Source of the DNA: Rhyacichthys aspro
Taxonomy: Eukaryota; Chordata; Actinopteri; Gobiiformes; Rhyacichthyidae
Assembly: GCA_036850595.1 (NCBI GenBank)
Contig: CM072162.1
Span: 20,451,758 to 20,515,757, forward strand
DNA: 64,000 nucleotides
Direction: 5' to 3'
Shown: piece by piece, positions 26,701 to 41,700 of the stretch
Numbering within the stretch: position 1 is the first letter of the stretch
Layout: each line of letters starts with the position of its first letter
Notes under the pieces: generated by a model
Databases searched by the model: none
What the model was told of the DNA's origin: nothing
The model's input: only the letters and a program-made list of their open reading frames with translations
Position numbers and translations under genes: made by a program

Positions 26701-29700
26701 AAGCTGAATTTTCCTTGAGTTATGTCGTTTTACTTTGGATTTCTCTTATTATCCAATTCAAAATACAAAATGAGAATGCTTGACACGTTAAACAGCATCG
26801 ATAATTGTGCAGCCGCAATTTTAGCCTTAAATAGAGAATGGTGCAAAGCCAAATTAAAGGTGCTTTTGGCCGTTTTTATATCATTTGGCAGATGAAGTCA
26901 ATCTTGTAAAAACAGACAATGAACAGAATATCCAATAATTGTATTTGGCTGATGTGTCCTTTCACTTTTAGAGACAGGTTTATTTGGTCATTTTGTCAAA
27001 GCTGTGTTACAATAGTGTGTTGACTGAACTGAAACATGATGAAAACAGATGAAATTAGTGAATGAATTCATGATAAATATGTGTAAAAAAAACATTGTGT
27101 GCAAATGAAGCCAAACAGAAAATGTGGATCTCTTGTGTAATATTAAAAATGAGCAATGTTATTCCCTTTTAACCAATTATAATAACGCTCAGTAGCAGTT
27201 TGTGTATCAGATAATAGTCTAAAGTATTCAGTTCTTAATAGAAAAATCAATTAACCTCAGTATTTCCTCCCCTTCCTTCGTCTCCGTCGCTTCACGTTGC
27301 TGTTGTGGTGGCAGCTCAGGTGTAAATGACAGTCTGGACATGCGCCACGTGTGTCTGTGTTTGTGCCGCGTTGATGTTAACGTCAGACACATGCTAGGGG
27401 GCAGAGCCGTGTTAAAACAGCCTTCTGTGGGAAATCTGCTGAGTTTTCTGCAGCTGTTGCGTGGGCCTGCTAATAATGACACTTTCCTCCACATCGTTCA
27501 CAAATTAGCACGTAACCGTAGGACTGGCTTCGAGTGGTTATTCTCGGGAATAATGGGTTGGTTTTCAGGAACTTGTCATTCGACTAAACATGTCTCAACA
27601 TCCTTTTTTATATGGGGCATGTAAATGTAATCTGAAGTGATTAAAATGCACCATAATAGCTTTAATTTAAGCCCTGGAACTATTAAAACAATCTAATCTC
27701 TGTTAAAAGTAAATAAATAAAGAGGTTTTAAAGTGGGGTGCTTCATGTTCTGACTGTAAAAGTGAAGAGAGTCGGAGAAAAGTGTTTGTTTTAGCTCCAC
27801 GTTGTACCTTTCTTTGTACTGCGCTTTTATGACGGACCTTATACCTTTCTTCGTCTTTTCTGGTTGGAGGATGTTCTGTTGTTGCATTAAGTGCGTTGCT
27901 GGTGTGAGTTGTCTTGATCTCACAACAGGAGGTAGTTATTGAGATGAGATGCTGAAAAATGGCTTTACCAAAAAAAAAAAGTGATAGTTTGGCATAAATC
28001 AGGTGTGGATTTGGTGTGAGTGAAACAGTTTACGCACAAAAACACAAATAGCATGTGTTAATAAACTGTATTTGTATGTACTTGTGTAAATTATGTGTGT
28101 TTTTGGTTTTGATTTTATGTATCATGTTTGGGTTTATGCTTTTTTGTTCACGGTGAAGACAGTGTTGTGTCTTAATGTCCATTCCTCTGCCTCGATCTGA
28201 CCGTTATGTATTCAGAACGCAATAATGAAAAACTTGGAGACTTGTTTGCCCTGGGCATGATTTGCAGTTTATGAAGGGTCGGGGTGTGAATGACATTTTC
28301 TGGTGGAGAACTCAGTAATATTTTGAAAAACGATGCCCAGCTTTTGTCTAATGTGAACTGAATAGGATGCTTACACATTAATATACTCATACCTACGTTA
28401 GAAAGTGAAAAATGATGTATAAAACTGCAGCATTACCCTGGAAGTCATCAAGTAATCCATGTACACAAAGTTTCTCTTCAGTATATTAGAAATACACTGA
28501 AAGTATCTGGCTAAGTTGACGATCCATCCATCATCTACGCCACCTACTCGACGACTGTGAAAACAAAACTAATCAGGAGGCGATTCTCAAAACGTATATC
28601 AGCTTTACATTGTTTTTTGGGGCATCACAGAATGTTAATAGCCTCCTGAATCACTCCGATTGCCTCCGAGAAGCAAGCAGCAAGTAAGAGATAAAGAAAT
28701 GGCACAGAAGATCATTTAGAAAACATTACTGTGCAGAAAAAGAAAGTACTTTAAGACCATAATCGTTCTAATACAATCTTGTTTTCTGTTGTTTTCCAGT
28801 CTAAGAATTACAAGTAATGTACACATGTTAAAACTTTATTGCCTTTATATGTCATGCAAAACTAATACAGGCTTATTTAATGTGAAATCTAGCTTTTTGA
28901 GACTGTCCATGTGGAATAATTGCTGGAAATAAGTGGTTTTCTAGAAGCTCATATCTGCTCTTTTATACTTTCACTCATTTAACCTCTTTAGACATTGCCG
29001 TAAGGATACTGTAATTGCTCCAGTGTGAGTTTTTTCTGCCTTTTTCTCTATAAAGCACTGTCTGGACACAGTCGCCTCTAAATAAAGACAATACATAAAC
29101 TAAATCAAAGTGTAAATAATGCTCAGTTAAAGTGCCAAGAGGCTGGAAATGTGCAGAACTATTCTTAAACCACTACTCGCTGCACATTTATCGTCTAAAC
29201 ACTAACTTAAGCTCCTGTCTCCTGTGACAAGTGTAGTCTTTGCTGGAGTATTAAATATTTGTGACAAAAGCATATCAGTGGTCAATAAGACAACCAATTC
29301 ATGTGTTAATGGCTGCGTGAACAAACCTATGCTAACGATAATACGGCTAACCTCCAGCTCTTATTGGAACATTTGCTTTAGCTGCGTCTTTCTGTTTTAT
29401 TTTTGTGATTCACGTGCAGTTTGGTAACATCTTGTAACTTGTAGGTTTGTCATGTCTAAACATACACATTTTCACATTTTTCCGTCCCCCAACCCCAGCT
29501 AATGTGATGCTAAGCTAATGAGGGGCCAAACCAATAGTGGACACAAAAAATAAAAACATAAATATAAAGAGTTGTCCTTCTTTTCTAAACTTTTCCTCAC
29601 TTTATTCCTTATTTTTTCTCTTTTTTTCTAATCACACGACTCTCAATCTAGCGTTCACTGATGCTTTTTTGCAGATTCATTCATTCATTTATCTTCTTCT

Positions 29701-32700
29701 GCTCAGTCCCGTTCGGGGTCGTGGTTTTCTGGAGCCTATCCCAGCAGCTTTAGGCCTGAAGCGGGGTACACCCTTAACAGTGGCCGTTTAGTCACATGGA
29801 TGATTGCAGATTTGTAGAATTGCAAATTCAGCCGTTGCTCATCGTGCAGGCATCTGTTTCCTAATTCATGTCACACATTTTAACATGTAATAATTATATA
29901 AAAATGCAAAAAACAAACAGTGATTCAACAGCTTTACCAACCAGCTCCACAAGAACAAACTTGAGTCTCTTTAAGTAAAGTCCCAGTTTTGTATCACATT
30001 CAATCAAGACGTCTTCTGTTTGTTGAGAAAAAAAAAAGCTCATCATTTTGTAATCTACACATTGTACATAATTATTGGTTGGGAAGTTTCTTATCTGTGC
30101 CCTGGTGAATGTTGGAATGATAAAATAGTACCAACAGCTCCCTAAGACAGTGTTGGTGTAGAGATTTACAGCGATAAAGCCGATGGCCTGTTTAGATACA
30201 CAGCCTGGGTTCGCGTGTTGTTTTTGGCGTTGACGTGTATTGTAGCAGACGGAGACAAGGGACTGGCGATGACAGGCTGTGATATCAACAGAGGGGGCGA
30301 CGCCTGGTGCTCGCGTGTTGTGGATTAAAAAAATGGCGGTTTGCGTCGGAGAAGCGGGACACACTGCGCACCTCTCAGCCTCTAGAGAGCACTTTTCAAA
30401 CAAATGCCCCGCAGCTCAACCGCGGATACATGCGAGGAGCGGCTTTGTGTTGCTCTGCGCATACAGCGTCCTTATGTGTACAGAGCAGTGTATAATGAGT
30501 GGAATTTACTGAGATAAAATCAGCCAGTGGCTTCGGCAGCAGAGAAGATAATTGCAGATAGATAGAAAGCCTTATTACTGAACTACAAAGTGAATACTTC
30601 ACAGAGGATGAAACGGTTAAAGATGATGGAAAGCATACATTCGCTCCATGTTTCGTGTACTGTCTTAGCAACTGAACAAAGGGTTTCATAGAGGACTGCT
30701 AGTCATTATTTCCAGCTGTAGGTCATAGTGCTATTGGAATTATTGCTACGAGGAATAGATATGTTATAGTATTTACAGTGTCAGTTCCACTATGGTCTCT
30801 ACATGGTTCTTGTTATGTGTCTACTCCCAGTGCCAAGACAAATAACTAGTAAATAACAGTGGAAATGATTCACTTAAACCTGATTCTCATGTTGTCTAAA
30901 CTGAAATAAAAAAAAGTGAGTAGTGAGTGAGAAGTTGAATGTGCCACAGTCAAACACAATTCTTTATGTGACGTATTAATTGAAGTCTGATGATGTTTTT
31001 GAAGCTGAACTCAAAACAGTAGAAATAAACCCTACCTCACATCTGTCTAAAAAAAGTGTATCGACAGACTACAGGTTGACACAATTGGACACAGGATTTA
31101 CTTCAGATGCTAGAATACACATTTTATAAAAGGATTAAACCTACTCTGAAGAAGTGATACTCTTTTGTGTCACGTTCACAAACTAAACACATCACACACT
31201 GCAGTTTAGACTGACGTGTTGTCATTCAAAGCTCTATTGGCCCTTTTTCATTAAACTAATCAGATATCAGAAATAAAACGAGCACTTTTTTAATCCGACT
31301 GATTGAAATCATCTGTTTAATAGAAAATTCCATTACAAGGACATATTTCACGCATGTGCACGATGATAAATATCCAACATTTTTCCTGCTTTGTCTAAAT
31401 AACCCCATGCTTTTGACTTCCTATTGAATTCTCATCATGAAACAACGTCTATCTATCTTTAAGACCAATTGAACATGACTAAAACCTTACGTAATGTACA
31501 TAGTAATACGTGTTTGTTATTGTGTCACGCTCTGACACTATTACGAAGCGTACAGCAGAAATGTAGAGCTTTTAACACCTCTCACGTTGTGGCTGTAAGT
31601 GTCAGAGCTCGGTTAACTTCTTGCTCTTGCCTCAGATGAACTCTCACACTCTGTTGTGGACACCTGAGGTCTGCGTCCTGGAGTAACCGGCCTCACTTCC
31701 TTCCCGGTGGCCGTCGCGTTAACCGGCCTCTTCACGGCGGGGCTCAGTGTTGTGGAAACTCGCCGCGCGCGACTGAGGTTTACTCTGGTTAATATTTAAT
31801 AAATGCACCGTGTTCCATTTGTAGGCATTAACTTAAATTCGATGTCAGGCGTGATTACTTGAACACGTGGGCTCCGGCCGCATGTGTGTGTTCACCGGAG
31901 CCTGTTTCTGCTGCTGCTGTTCGGAGGTAACCCCTGTGTTTGGCCGACTGCAGACTGGCTCCGCGGCGAAAGGGGAAGGGTCTGGCTCATCTCGCAGCCC
32001 CTTTGGTCTCCCTGAACAGATTGCTGCTGGCCAGTAACCTGACATGTGATGCAGATTGTTTTCTCCCTGACTAATGAGTTCAGAGCTCACAGAACACCAT
32101 TTATCTCTGCCATCAACAGTTTTGCCCGGGCATTGCAGGGGTAAGCCAAAATGTAGCCCAGTGTAGCCTTTATTCCTGACTCCTTTGCCCTTTTCCTGCC
32201 CCTCAGTATTTAAAACAGTGCACATCCATCTTATAAACTAACTAATAACTGTTATTCCTGTTCTATCTCTGAATGTTTCCAGAAATGGGTATAGCTGAAA
32301 TGAAATGTAGCTGAATGTTTTCTTAATTTAGGTGCAAGTATAACATCCTTTTTTAGTGCAGTATGGCTATTAAAGGTGCAGCAGGGACAACCTGAAATGA
32401 ACCTGAAATGGATCATGTGACGAGTTTATTGTAGAAATTTAGAAGCATCATCTAGTTCATTAGCCTTTATGTTCAAACAGGAAAAGCTAATGTGTTTTGT
32501 AGGTTCAAAAACAACCAGTTTCCTGGAAAAATATAAAAAGCCATCAAGGGGTTAGCTTTAGCCAGGACCCACACTTAATTAACTCTTGGAAAATACAGCA
32601 AGGTACAGAAAATGCACTTAGTATAAGTGGGGAAAATGTGATTAATTGCCTATTTGCCAAAACCCCAGCTTTCCCAATCCATTTTTAAACCTATATAAAG

Positions 32701-35700
32701 AATTAGTCTGGTCCCTTTCAATAAAAACACAAATAAATGCATAAAGCCCGTCCCGTTATGATTGGTTGGTCGTATTAAGGTCGCTGGAAGTTGTATTAAT
32801 TGGGAGAGGTTCTAGTTTTTGAAGTTAGTGAATGGGTCTGGCTGACAAGGCTTCAAAACTCCATCTTTTGGCTTAACCGAATTAAAAAAAACAAATTGAA
32901 TAACTAAATTCTTCAGGAGAGCTCGACACAAACTCATGATTCCTCGCTTTTTCTGCACATCGTCCGACGTCCCTCCTGCACTGAGGAAAAAAATAGAATA
33001 AAATGCATGAGGAGTGAAAAAAAACACTTTCAAATGTACACACTGTGGATCATTTTGACCTGGAAACATTAATTATGTTACGTAATGGAGAACGGTGGAA
33101 AGGAAGAAAATTCACACACACTAGGTTGCATTATTATAATAATGTATGCAGCTGAGTGTGGTGTGGCATTTTACAGTTGTGCCTTTCAGAGCAGATGGGA
33201 TTGTTGCTGTTAATATGTGTCATTATAAATGCATAAAGGGGTTATTTGGTTAACTCACGTTTTCATGTTGTTTATTTACAGTCACTGGTTCATTTACAGA
33301 CAGCGTGGTGGTTTTTTTTATATTGAGATATACCACTTTAATGCCTGGTAATGATGATTTTATTTCCAAGTTTATGATATTGGCACAAATTGTCTCCCGC
33401 AATTAGTGAGAAATGAAGACTCAGCTGAGGTCCGAATCAGATTTGTTTTAATGAATGTGTGTGAACGCAACATCACAGAGTCTATGATTAGTCACGAATG
33501 ATTCAAATGAAGCGAGTACCGCGTGTCCTCACTTTGTCACAGAGGCCATCTGACGTTTGTGATTCATGTTTCTAAAGAGTATCTGCAGTTACTCGACACA
33601 AATACAAGCTCCTTATTAAGATGTAACTGTCTGTAGACAAACAAAAGGATTATTCTAGTCAAATATAGTGTAATAAATCCTTAATATCTTACTCGTGTGT
33701 GCATGTTAGTGAATGTTGTGGAATCCATTTATCATCATTGATTTAGTAAAGTTAGTGGTTATTAGCAGGACTAGGAGCGTGTTGTCATGTGAAATATGAT
33801 TGTGAAGTATTAAAACTGTTTAATTTATAAAGAAGCATTCAAGAAGTAGTAAAAACAACTAATATTTATCAAAACATAAGCTACATCTAATACTGAAAAC
33901 ACCCAATCACACAACTTTACCCTTTGTCTAGTGATTACATTTGGACTCTTTTGCTCTTTTTGTGGTGATTCCTGCTATTTCTGTGCTTTCTACATATCCA
34001 CAGCCTCCACTTTATCTCCAGATAAACATTACACAAGCCCGACGTTGTCTCCTTAATCTTCCGCTCTCTGGTCAGTGCTGAAAGTTTTGACTCGCCGCTC
34101 ACAACGTGGCGTCTAATCGCCGTCTGTGTCCGTGTTTTTCGCTGTGTCCGGCCCACTCCCTCAGCAGCTGTTCTCGGTGGACATGACCACAGGACACCCC
34201 AGAGACACTTTGGTGGAAATGAGGGCAGGCATTGTAAACAGCCCGTCTATCCCGCCCCTGCACTTCCCTCCCACCGACTTTGTTTGAGTTTCTGTCGCTG
34301 TATTTCAGTCGGCTCGCTGCTTTTGTCCGAGCAGCACATTCCACACAAATAACAAGCTTATTTTATTCTCTGTTGCAGAAAGCGATCTGATCTATCTTAT
34401 TTTTACTTCTATTGTATATTTTTGTGAGTATTATTTATTATTATTGGCAGTGGTGTAATGTAATGAAGTAAAAATACTCACTTTTTTTATACAGTTTTAC
34501 TTTACATGCGTAGATTTAAAAGGTGGTACTTTTACTTTTACTCCACTACATTTTAGAACAAATATCTATACTTTCTACTCCACTACAGTTTTACATTGGC
34601 TTTACAAGTAGTAAGAAGTAAATCTGAGTTTTTAAAATTTTTGTAAATGCAACACCTTAAATTAAATAAATAATCGTTGCATAAATGTACCTAAACCTAT
34701 AGCACTGAGTTTTACAAAGCACACTTGAACGCAACATTTTATACATTGCTTTTCCTCTTTTAGTGATCTGTTACTATTAAACAGACACATGTGAACTTTA
34801 CCTTAATAAGTACCATAATAATTAAGTCAAATACTTTTACTGTTATACTTTAAAGCACATTTTTTCACTTCAGTAAGAATTTTAATGTGATACTTTTACT
34901 TGAGTACATTTCTGCCTCTTTTTATGTACTTTTACTTAACTAGACTCTGGGTTTTGGTATTGGGATTTTGATTTTCTTGTTCCAGCCTTGATTTTAATTA
35001 TCCTGCAAATATTTATTAGCTCCAATTGCCCGTCACTATTTTGTTTTGTGCAAAAACACCAGACATCTCACCTTCAATTGCTGCTGCCGCCAGACTCTTG
35101 ATATATCGCCTCAAGAAACGACCGGGTGAAAAGGTTTCATTTTCATAACAGACTTTTAAAATTAAGTGGTTTATTATACCCCGCGACCTTTCCGACACAA
35201 CTAATCACGATCACAGTGGCCTTTCACCTGTGACTGTAATGCTCCGCTAAAGTCTACCCTCTCCTCTTTGTTCAAAGGCCGTGGAGTTGTGGCCTCCAGT
35301 CTCATCTCTTTATAATCTGCTGTTGGGGTCTGGAGCTGACACCGCTGCTGCTGCTGCTGCTGTCGGTTGCTATGTGGCTAATTAGGGAGCAGCTATTGAT
35401 GAGATGTGGCCTCCGAGGAGCGTGATAAGGATGGTACAAAATGGGAAGCGATAACATGACAGGCGAAGGGATATATCATTTGGCAAGGTCTATTTAGAGT
35501 TCATGTTTTTTTTTAGATGTCTCCGTTTTGAATGTGGCATTAACATAGACAGTTTATTTAGACTTGATGTAGGTTCGTTGTTACTAAAAATCTCATCATC
35601 AACAATAATGTACAGTGAATAAAGGATCAGCTTCAAAATGGGCATATTATTCGGTCGTTATATTGACAAATGTGTTCAAGAACAATGCAGAATTAACATT

Positions 35701-38700
35701 TTAAGATGACAAGGCTATTCTTTAATCAATGCTGATTCAGAGGAGGGGGTTTGTAGATGCACAGCTCTCTTTTTATTCCATTTGAATAGGCCTCTGACTC
35801 TGGAGACAGACATGAATGAGGATAAAGAAGCCAAAATGTAAACGGCAAAATAAGACCTTGCACATTTCTGCAGACAATGGGTTTGTGAATAATAATAATA
35901 ATAATGTGGTAAATATTACTCTCACCATTGTCTAAATTATTAATCTTGAACTGAAAACTGCATCAACTTCCATTTCAATTCCAGAGGCAGATACAGAGTT
36001 AATTTGCAGAAAATTGTGAAATGGGACTCTGCAAAGGGCAAACGGAAGCAATGTCAGTCTGTGGACAGTTTCAGATGGTTGCTTCCAAAATGTCTGGATA
36101 TATTTTTGTGTTTATAGTCAGTTTTTTTAACCAGATGAGCTGTTAATCTGGCAGAATTATTTATACTTGTTGGGATGCAGTGTTTCTTCAGTGTATTAGG
36201 ACATCTGTCAGACTAAAAGTGTGTCCATAACCACAGAAATGATGGTGACTAACATGGTGTAGATTAAAATGGCATTGTTTCTAGGTCAATATTACTATTA
36301 CTACAATGTTTACTCAAAGAAATGTCTTATTGTGCCTTGTTAGTTTTGGTAACTGAGAAGGTTTGGTGGTTTTATCTTTGGTAGATTGAACTTAGAATAC
36401 AGACAGATTTGATTTTTGGTTTGGGCTAAATGTTTTCTTTCAGGTTGAGAAATCATCAGCAGCTATCATGCATCTGTGATCTTTCTTTTCTATTACATCC
36501 ATCTTATATTCAAAGTTCAGTTTCTTTTTCTATAGAATATGTTTTACTGTATAAATTACAGTTTATATCTCATGAATAGCTCTCCAGTAATGGATCTTGT
36601 GAAGTTAATCTGATGAATCATAATAGGTTTTTATATCTTTCAAAGTGGGATGTGCCATTTTAGTAGGGTCAGTGAATGTAGCTTATATATTTGATCAAAG
36701 ATATCAACATTTGTGGTGCTTTGATGCATGACACTGTGATGTTTCCTGATATATTTTTTTCCGAGACATTTCCCACTGGATTTGTCTGTAGTTTTTTTTT
36801 CCCTTTAGGTGTCTATTCAAGTGTGAGCTCATGCCAAATGTGTCAGAGCGCGTCAGTTTTGGTCTTGGTGTCTGTATGTCGTAGTGAATTACATATCACT
36901 GTTCCTCCACAGATGTGTCTTTGTAAGCCCTAGCTGCAGTTTCAAAGCCATCTGAAATCCCATTGCAGCGGATGAGCGATGCCTTCAAATATCACAGGTG
37001 AAAACTAATCTGGGAGCCCGAACCCTAGGCTTTTTTTTCCCATTTGTCTTGACAGTTCGCCTTTACAAATGGCCCTAACGAAATGCAAACATGTAAATTG
37101 GCCGACGCGGGAGATGGAGAGTCTAAATGTCTAAATGGCACAGATAGCACATCTGTCAGACGTAAAATTAAACTGGGCTGAGATCATGGCAAGCAATCTG
37201 TAATCCAAAATGAGGAAAATTAGTTTGGAGAGGGACTGAGGCCTTGAGATTGAATGATAGATGCAGGTCAGACCGGCAGTAGTTCAAATAATCAAGAAAG
37301 AACAACCCGTTACTATTCCACTGTAATTAGTATGTTTCAGGTATTTCCAATGGACAAAATTCATCAGGATGTGAGGTCAGGTCTCAGTGTTTGACAAAGT
37401 AATCAGCTGCAGATCACTTTGTTTATAGTTCTGAAAAAAAAACAAAAAATACAGCTTCATCATCTTTTTTTCAACCTTTTTTTTTACAGTAGTTTAAAAA
37501 AAAAGCCTTGAAATCTTCTGAATAAGTTGTTTTTTTGTAATTTGCGTAAACTAACTCAATCATTTATCAGACTTGTTGATCTATTAGCTTAGGATTTAGG
37601 ATTTAGGAGGTAGGTTGGGGCAGTGGATGGGAAACAAAAGTCAGGTTTGTGATGCTCAATTGTTTGTTTTGGTCAGAAAAACTTTAGCTGAAGATAGTAT
37701 TTTGGTTTAGAAAGTCTAGAATGATGTCTGTTTTTTCACTTACTTAACTCTTGCTCTTAGCTAGGCCAGATGTGTATTTATTTTCTTTTCTGAAATGTGT
37801 ATATTTTACAAATCTTAAGCCAATACATGAAATATGAAATAGAACATGTCTCTGCATAAGTCATGTGTGTGTCTCAACACCTTAACTCTTCTTCTTTTCT
37901 TTGCTTTTCATCTCTCTCCTCACAACAGTATATTCATGCATATATTGTCTGCACGGCTGGGCTCCTTCATTGGAGAGAGTCCCTTCTTTTCCCTCTTCTT
38001 CCTGAGTCTTAAAGGGGCTGAAAACCATCATATTTATTGAGCATAACAAATGTAGCAGCAGTGGTCAGTAATGTAACACCTAGCGACTGCTCAAGACAAG
38101 GCCGTCATCTGTTTCTGATCCATTTATCGCTGCAAAAGCCTTTTATTCCTTGAATGCTGCATCGTTTCTATGGCAATAACAACGAAACACAGAATGACAC
38201 AAGATTACAATGGACATGTAGGTTTAAAGATGGAGAATAATGGTAGAGAATCAAACTAAATAGTTGATTTGATGAATTTCTTCATTTGTGAATTCTGTCA
38301 CAACACCACTGTTAATCATAAAATCATAATATAAATCATTTACATCTCAAATAAAATGATCTGACAGCAACATTGTCATTTCGTTGGTATTTGACATCTC
38401 TGTTTAATGAAAGGCACAGGGAATATCAAATTGGCATTGCATCATACAAGCGTCTCTACATCTTGTTTTGTTTTTGTTTTTTTGTTTTTTTGCTGTGATA
38501 TAAAAGCTTTTAAGTTTTTCTGTCCCAGAGTTAAGTCTTAATTAATTACACTGTTCAGTTTGTCTGTCACAGTTGCACAAATAATTACTTATCATTTTAT
38601 TTTTGTGGCTTTACATTGATGAGTGCATCTCAAAAAGACCAATCTCAGTCTTAAAGATCAACATAGATGTTCTTAAGATCTGACAGGCTTCTGTTACACA

Positions 38701-41700
38701 TGGCATCTTTTTTTTTTTTTACCTAAATCATGGCTTTTTAAACAAATCTATTTCATCAATCTCTCTTTTAACTCTTGAACCCAGTTGTCCTTGTTATTTT
38801 TCCAAACCACAAACTCATCCAGACTCTGTTTTCTTCTATTTTAAGAGCACAAAGGACACAGTAGGTCACTTCCTTTTCTTAAACATAGTGAACAGTCCAT
38901 GACACACTCTGCTTTTCTAATCACACATGCTTCAGACGCTGGTCGTAGCTGATTCTAGTCTCACAGTGTGACCAATACTGATCATAGAGGATCGAAAAAA
39001 TGACTCAGTGTGACATTTTGGAGTTATATGCTTTCAATTAGAAGACGTATGTTGTTGTGTTGAGCAATGTATAGAGCAAGATTAGACACTTTATTATTAG
39101 CGTTATGTCAACTGAGATGGTTATTGATACTTTTTTCTGTGTTCATCAAAGCCTTTAGTATTTACCTTCCACCTTAACCGCATGATGTTCTAAACAAAAA
39201 ATAATTTATACTGTGACTTGACCCCTTTTCAAGTGTCTAATCTTTGCTCAAAAACACTTTCTTGTCATCTTTTCTCTCTGTAACCTTCACTGTGCCCAGA
39301 TTTTTGATACCGACTGACTTTTCAAATTGATTCCCCCGAAGAGAAATGGCCATCAATTTTTAATGGCTTTATTTTAGCGGAAATCCTTTATCTTCCAAAA
39401 AGCTGTGTAGTTTCTATGGCGATGGAGAGGGATAACATAAAAAGAGCTGTTTGGATTGGAGACAGAGAGAGCAGACGGAAATGGTGGACAGCAGCAACAG
39501 CCCCATTGTCATTCTGTTGAAGCGTGTTGCATCGCAGGGTTATTCAGTTCTCATTCGTTCTTACAGGAAGAAAAATGGCCCTTTTTAGTAAAACCTATCG
39601 ACCGCACGGGAGCGAGTCACGGTTGTGCGTAATGCATGCTTCCTCGCCGAACTGACGGAGCATGAGCGCCGTGCGCAAGAGTCCGAGGTGTCTCTAGCTT
39701 CTCAAAGACAGCCGTGTCCGTTGAACATTGTGTTGTCAGTGGAAGAGATGACTCACCCTTCTTCACAAACACACCAAGCCTCTATCTTCAGTTCCAGCAC
39801 ACGACGTTCACAGCACCGTTTTTTAATTTTCTTTCCTTTAAAAGAAAACCAAAGACCCTTGCACAGTCTGTTGCCTCACCTTGCCTTCTGTGCTCCATGT
39901 TTTAAAGCAATCTTCCACAATCTTTGTTTTTATTGATTTATGTTCCCAGACTGAAGGAGTGGAAGGTTATCTTACAGCTTCAGAGGAGTGCTGTTGTAAT
40001 GGCTCATATCCAACAAACTCCAGAAATCTCTTAACTCGTCTAAGGAGCAGTTTGATTGGGGATACAAATGTACAAAATTGTACAAATGTGATCAAATTTT
40101 GATTTGTAGCAAAAGGAAGAATAAAGTATGTGGATTAGTTGTGTCACGGCGGGATTGGTTTGAGAAAAACAGATTAGATAAAAAGCTACTGGTTGTTTCC
40201 TAGTTTTCTGACACAACATAAAGTGAGAGGAGTCCTTTATTATAATATCAGTTTTGTGGATGGTCCAATGAATAGCCCAAGTATTAATCACTTTTATGTG
40301 CATTTAAGCTTATTTTGTACAAAGCAAAGAAAAAGGGGAGAAAAAACTGACTATAAGAGCTAAGATTTGTATAAATGGAACAGATGGTTTGAAAAGGCCT
40401 TTTTGTGTCTGTTTATGATAAAATAGTAACTTTTAGTAACTTCTTCTATTTAAGGCTTTATTAAATGTAGCTCAATTTACAAGAAGTGTTCTTTAAACAG
40501 GGCCATTTTAGCTCAATCTTTGTGGTAGGTAACAAGGTGCTGCCAGAACTGAACTATTTCAGCATAAAGTCTGTGCATGGATATTAGTATTTATTTACTG
40601 TTTTTAAAATCTGTCCAGTTTTTAAAGTTTTTAACATGCAGTTTGTTTTTTATACTCAATGAATGGGTCACAGTTTTTACCTTAGACAACAACAAAAAAA
40701 CACTCCAGTTTTTAAAAAAACATCTTGCAGTCTTCTTTCTTTCTTTTTTTCTTTCTTTTTTTTCTTTCTTTCTTTTCTTTCTTTCTCTTTTGACCAATTT
40801 AGTTGACCACTTTTCCAAGGTTTCCTCTGGCGCATTTTACATAGTTGGGATGTATGTGTGGAAACCAAGCATAACGTGCTCTTGTCCATCAAGACCAACT
40901 GAGTGAGACAGTCTGGTCAATCCAGTCAATCCAGTGAGTGCAAACCTCCCATTAACCTCACAAAAGCAGCAACGCAATGTGCAGTTCAAGTTTTTATATG
41001 TTGTGGCATGGTATATATTTGCCTTTTCCATTGAATGTATGTATTTCATTTGGCTCTCTTCACTCAAAGTGCTTTTCATGCTCCGTCCCTGTAATCTTCT
41101 TCGTCTCAACGCGGAGAATACTAGTCACATTTTGACATGCTATTTTCAGATTCATCTATGGAAGAGGGAAAATGTGTGTCGCCTATAGCCTCAGATAACA
41201 TACATACATCTTCAGTGTGTAAAATACAGGCTGTGTGGTGAGTTTGAGACGTATGGACTGAAAACTGACCATTATGGCAACACAAAACATCTGGTGTCCA
41301 GCAGGCTTGTCTATATAATGACCTGCTCTGCATATTCTGATTAATTCACAGAGGAATGTGGATGAGCCGCCATGTAATACATTTTTAATGGAGAAAAACC
41401 ATATCCGACTCAAATTATTATTCAACACGGTGTACATTTATTATTATTGTATCATGGCTGGAGGGGATCTTTAATGATTCAAATTCTCACAAAAATGTGA
41501 CTTTTTAGTTATTATTGTGCCTCAGTAAGTTCACTGTGAGTCTAAAAAGTTGTTCAGTCGAGTCTAGGAAGTGGAATTATGATGAAATCCCCAAATACAG
41601 CAAGGAACTTTTCATTATATTAAACACTCAAAATGCCCTGTTAATAAAATACATACATTTTCATAAAGTAAAAAAGACAAAAACATCAATGGAGACGATT

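Noticed and set aside
29894..30403. 169-codon minus-strand frame, the longest in the window
   Set aside because: It crosses the CpG cluster and AT-rich flank, has no domain-like pattern or splice signals, and ends in a hydrophobic tail typical of chance frames.
31845..32225. 126-codon minus-strand frame
   Set aside because: It overlaps a CpG cluster; the glutamine run comes from a CTG-type repeat, and nothing else suggests a protein.
39481..39591. Short frame [18 protein letters not shown]...
   Set aside because: It looks protein-like for about 30 codons, but it stops quickly and lacks splice partners or an upstream gene context.
40577..40906. Overlapping frames with long F/S or K/R runs
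   Set aside because: They are translations of the CTTT microsatellite.
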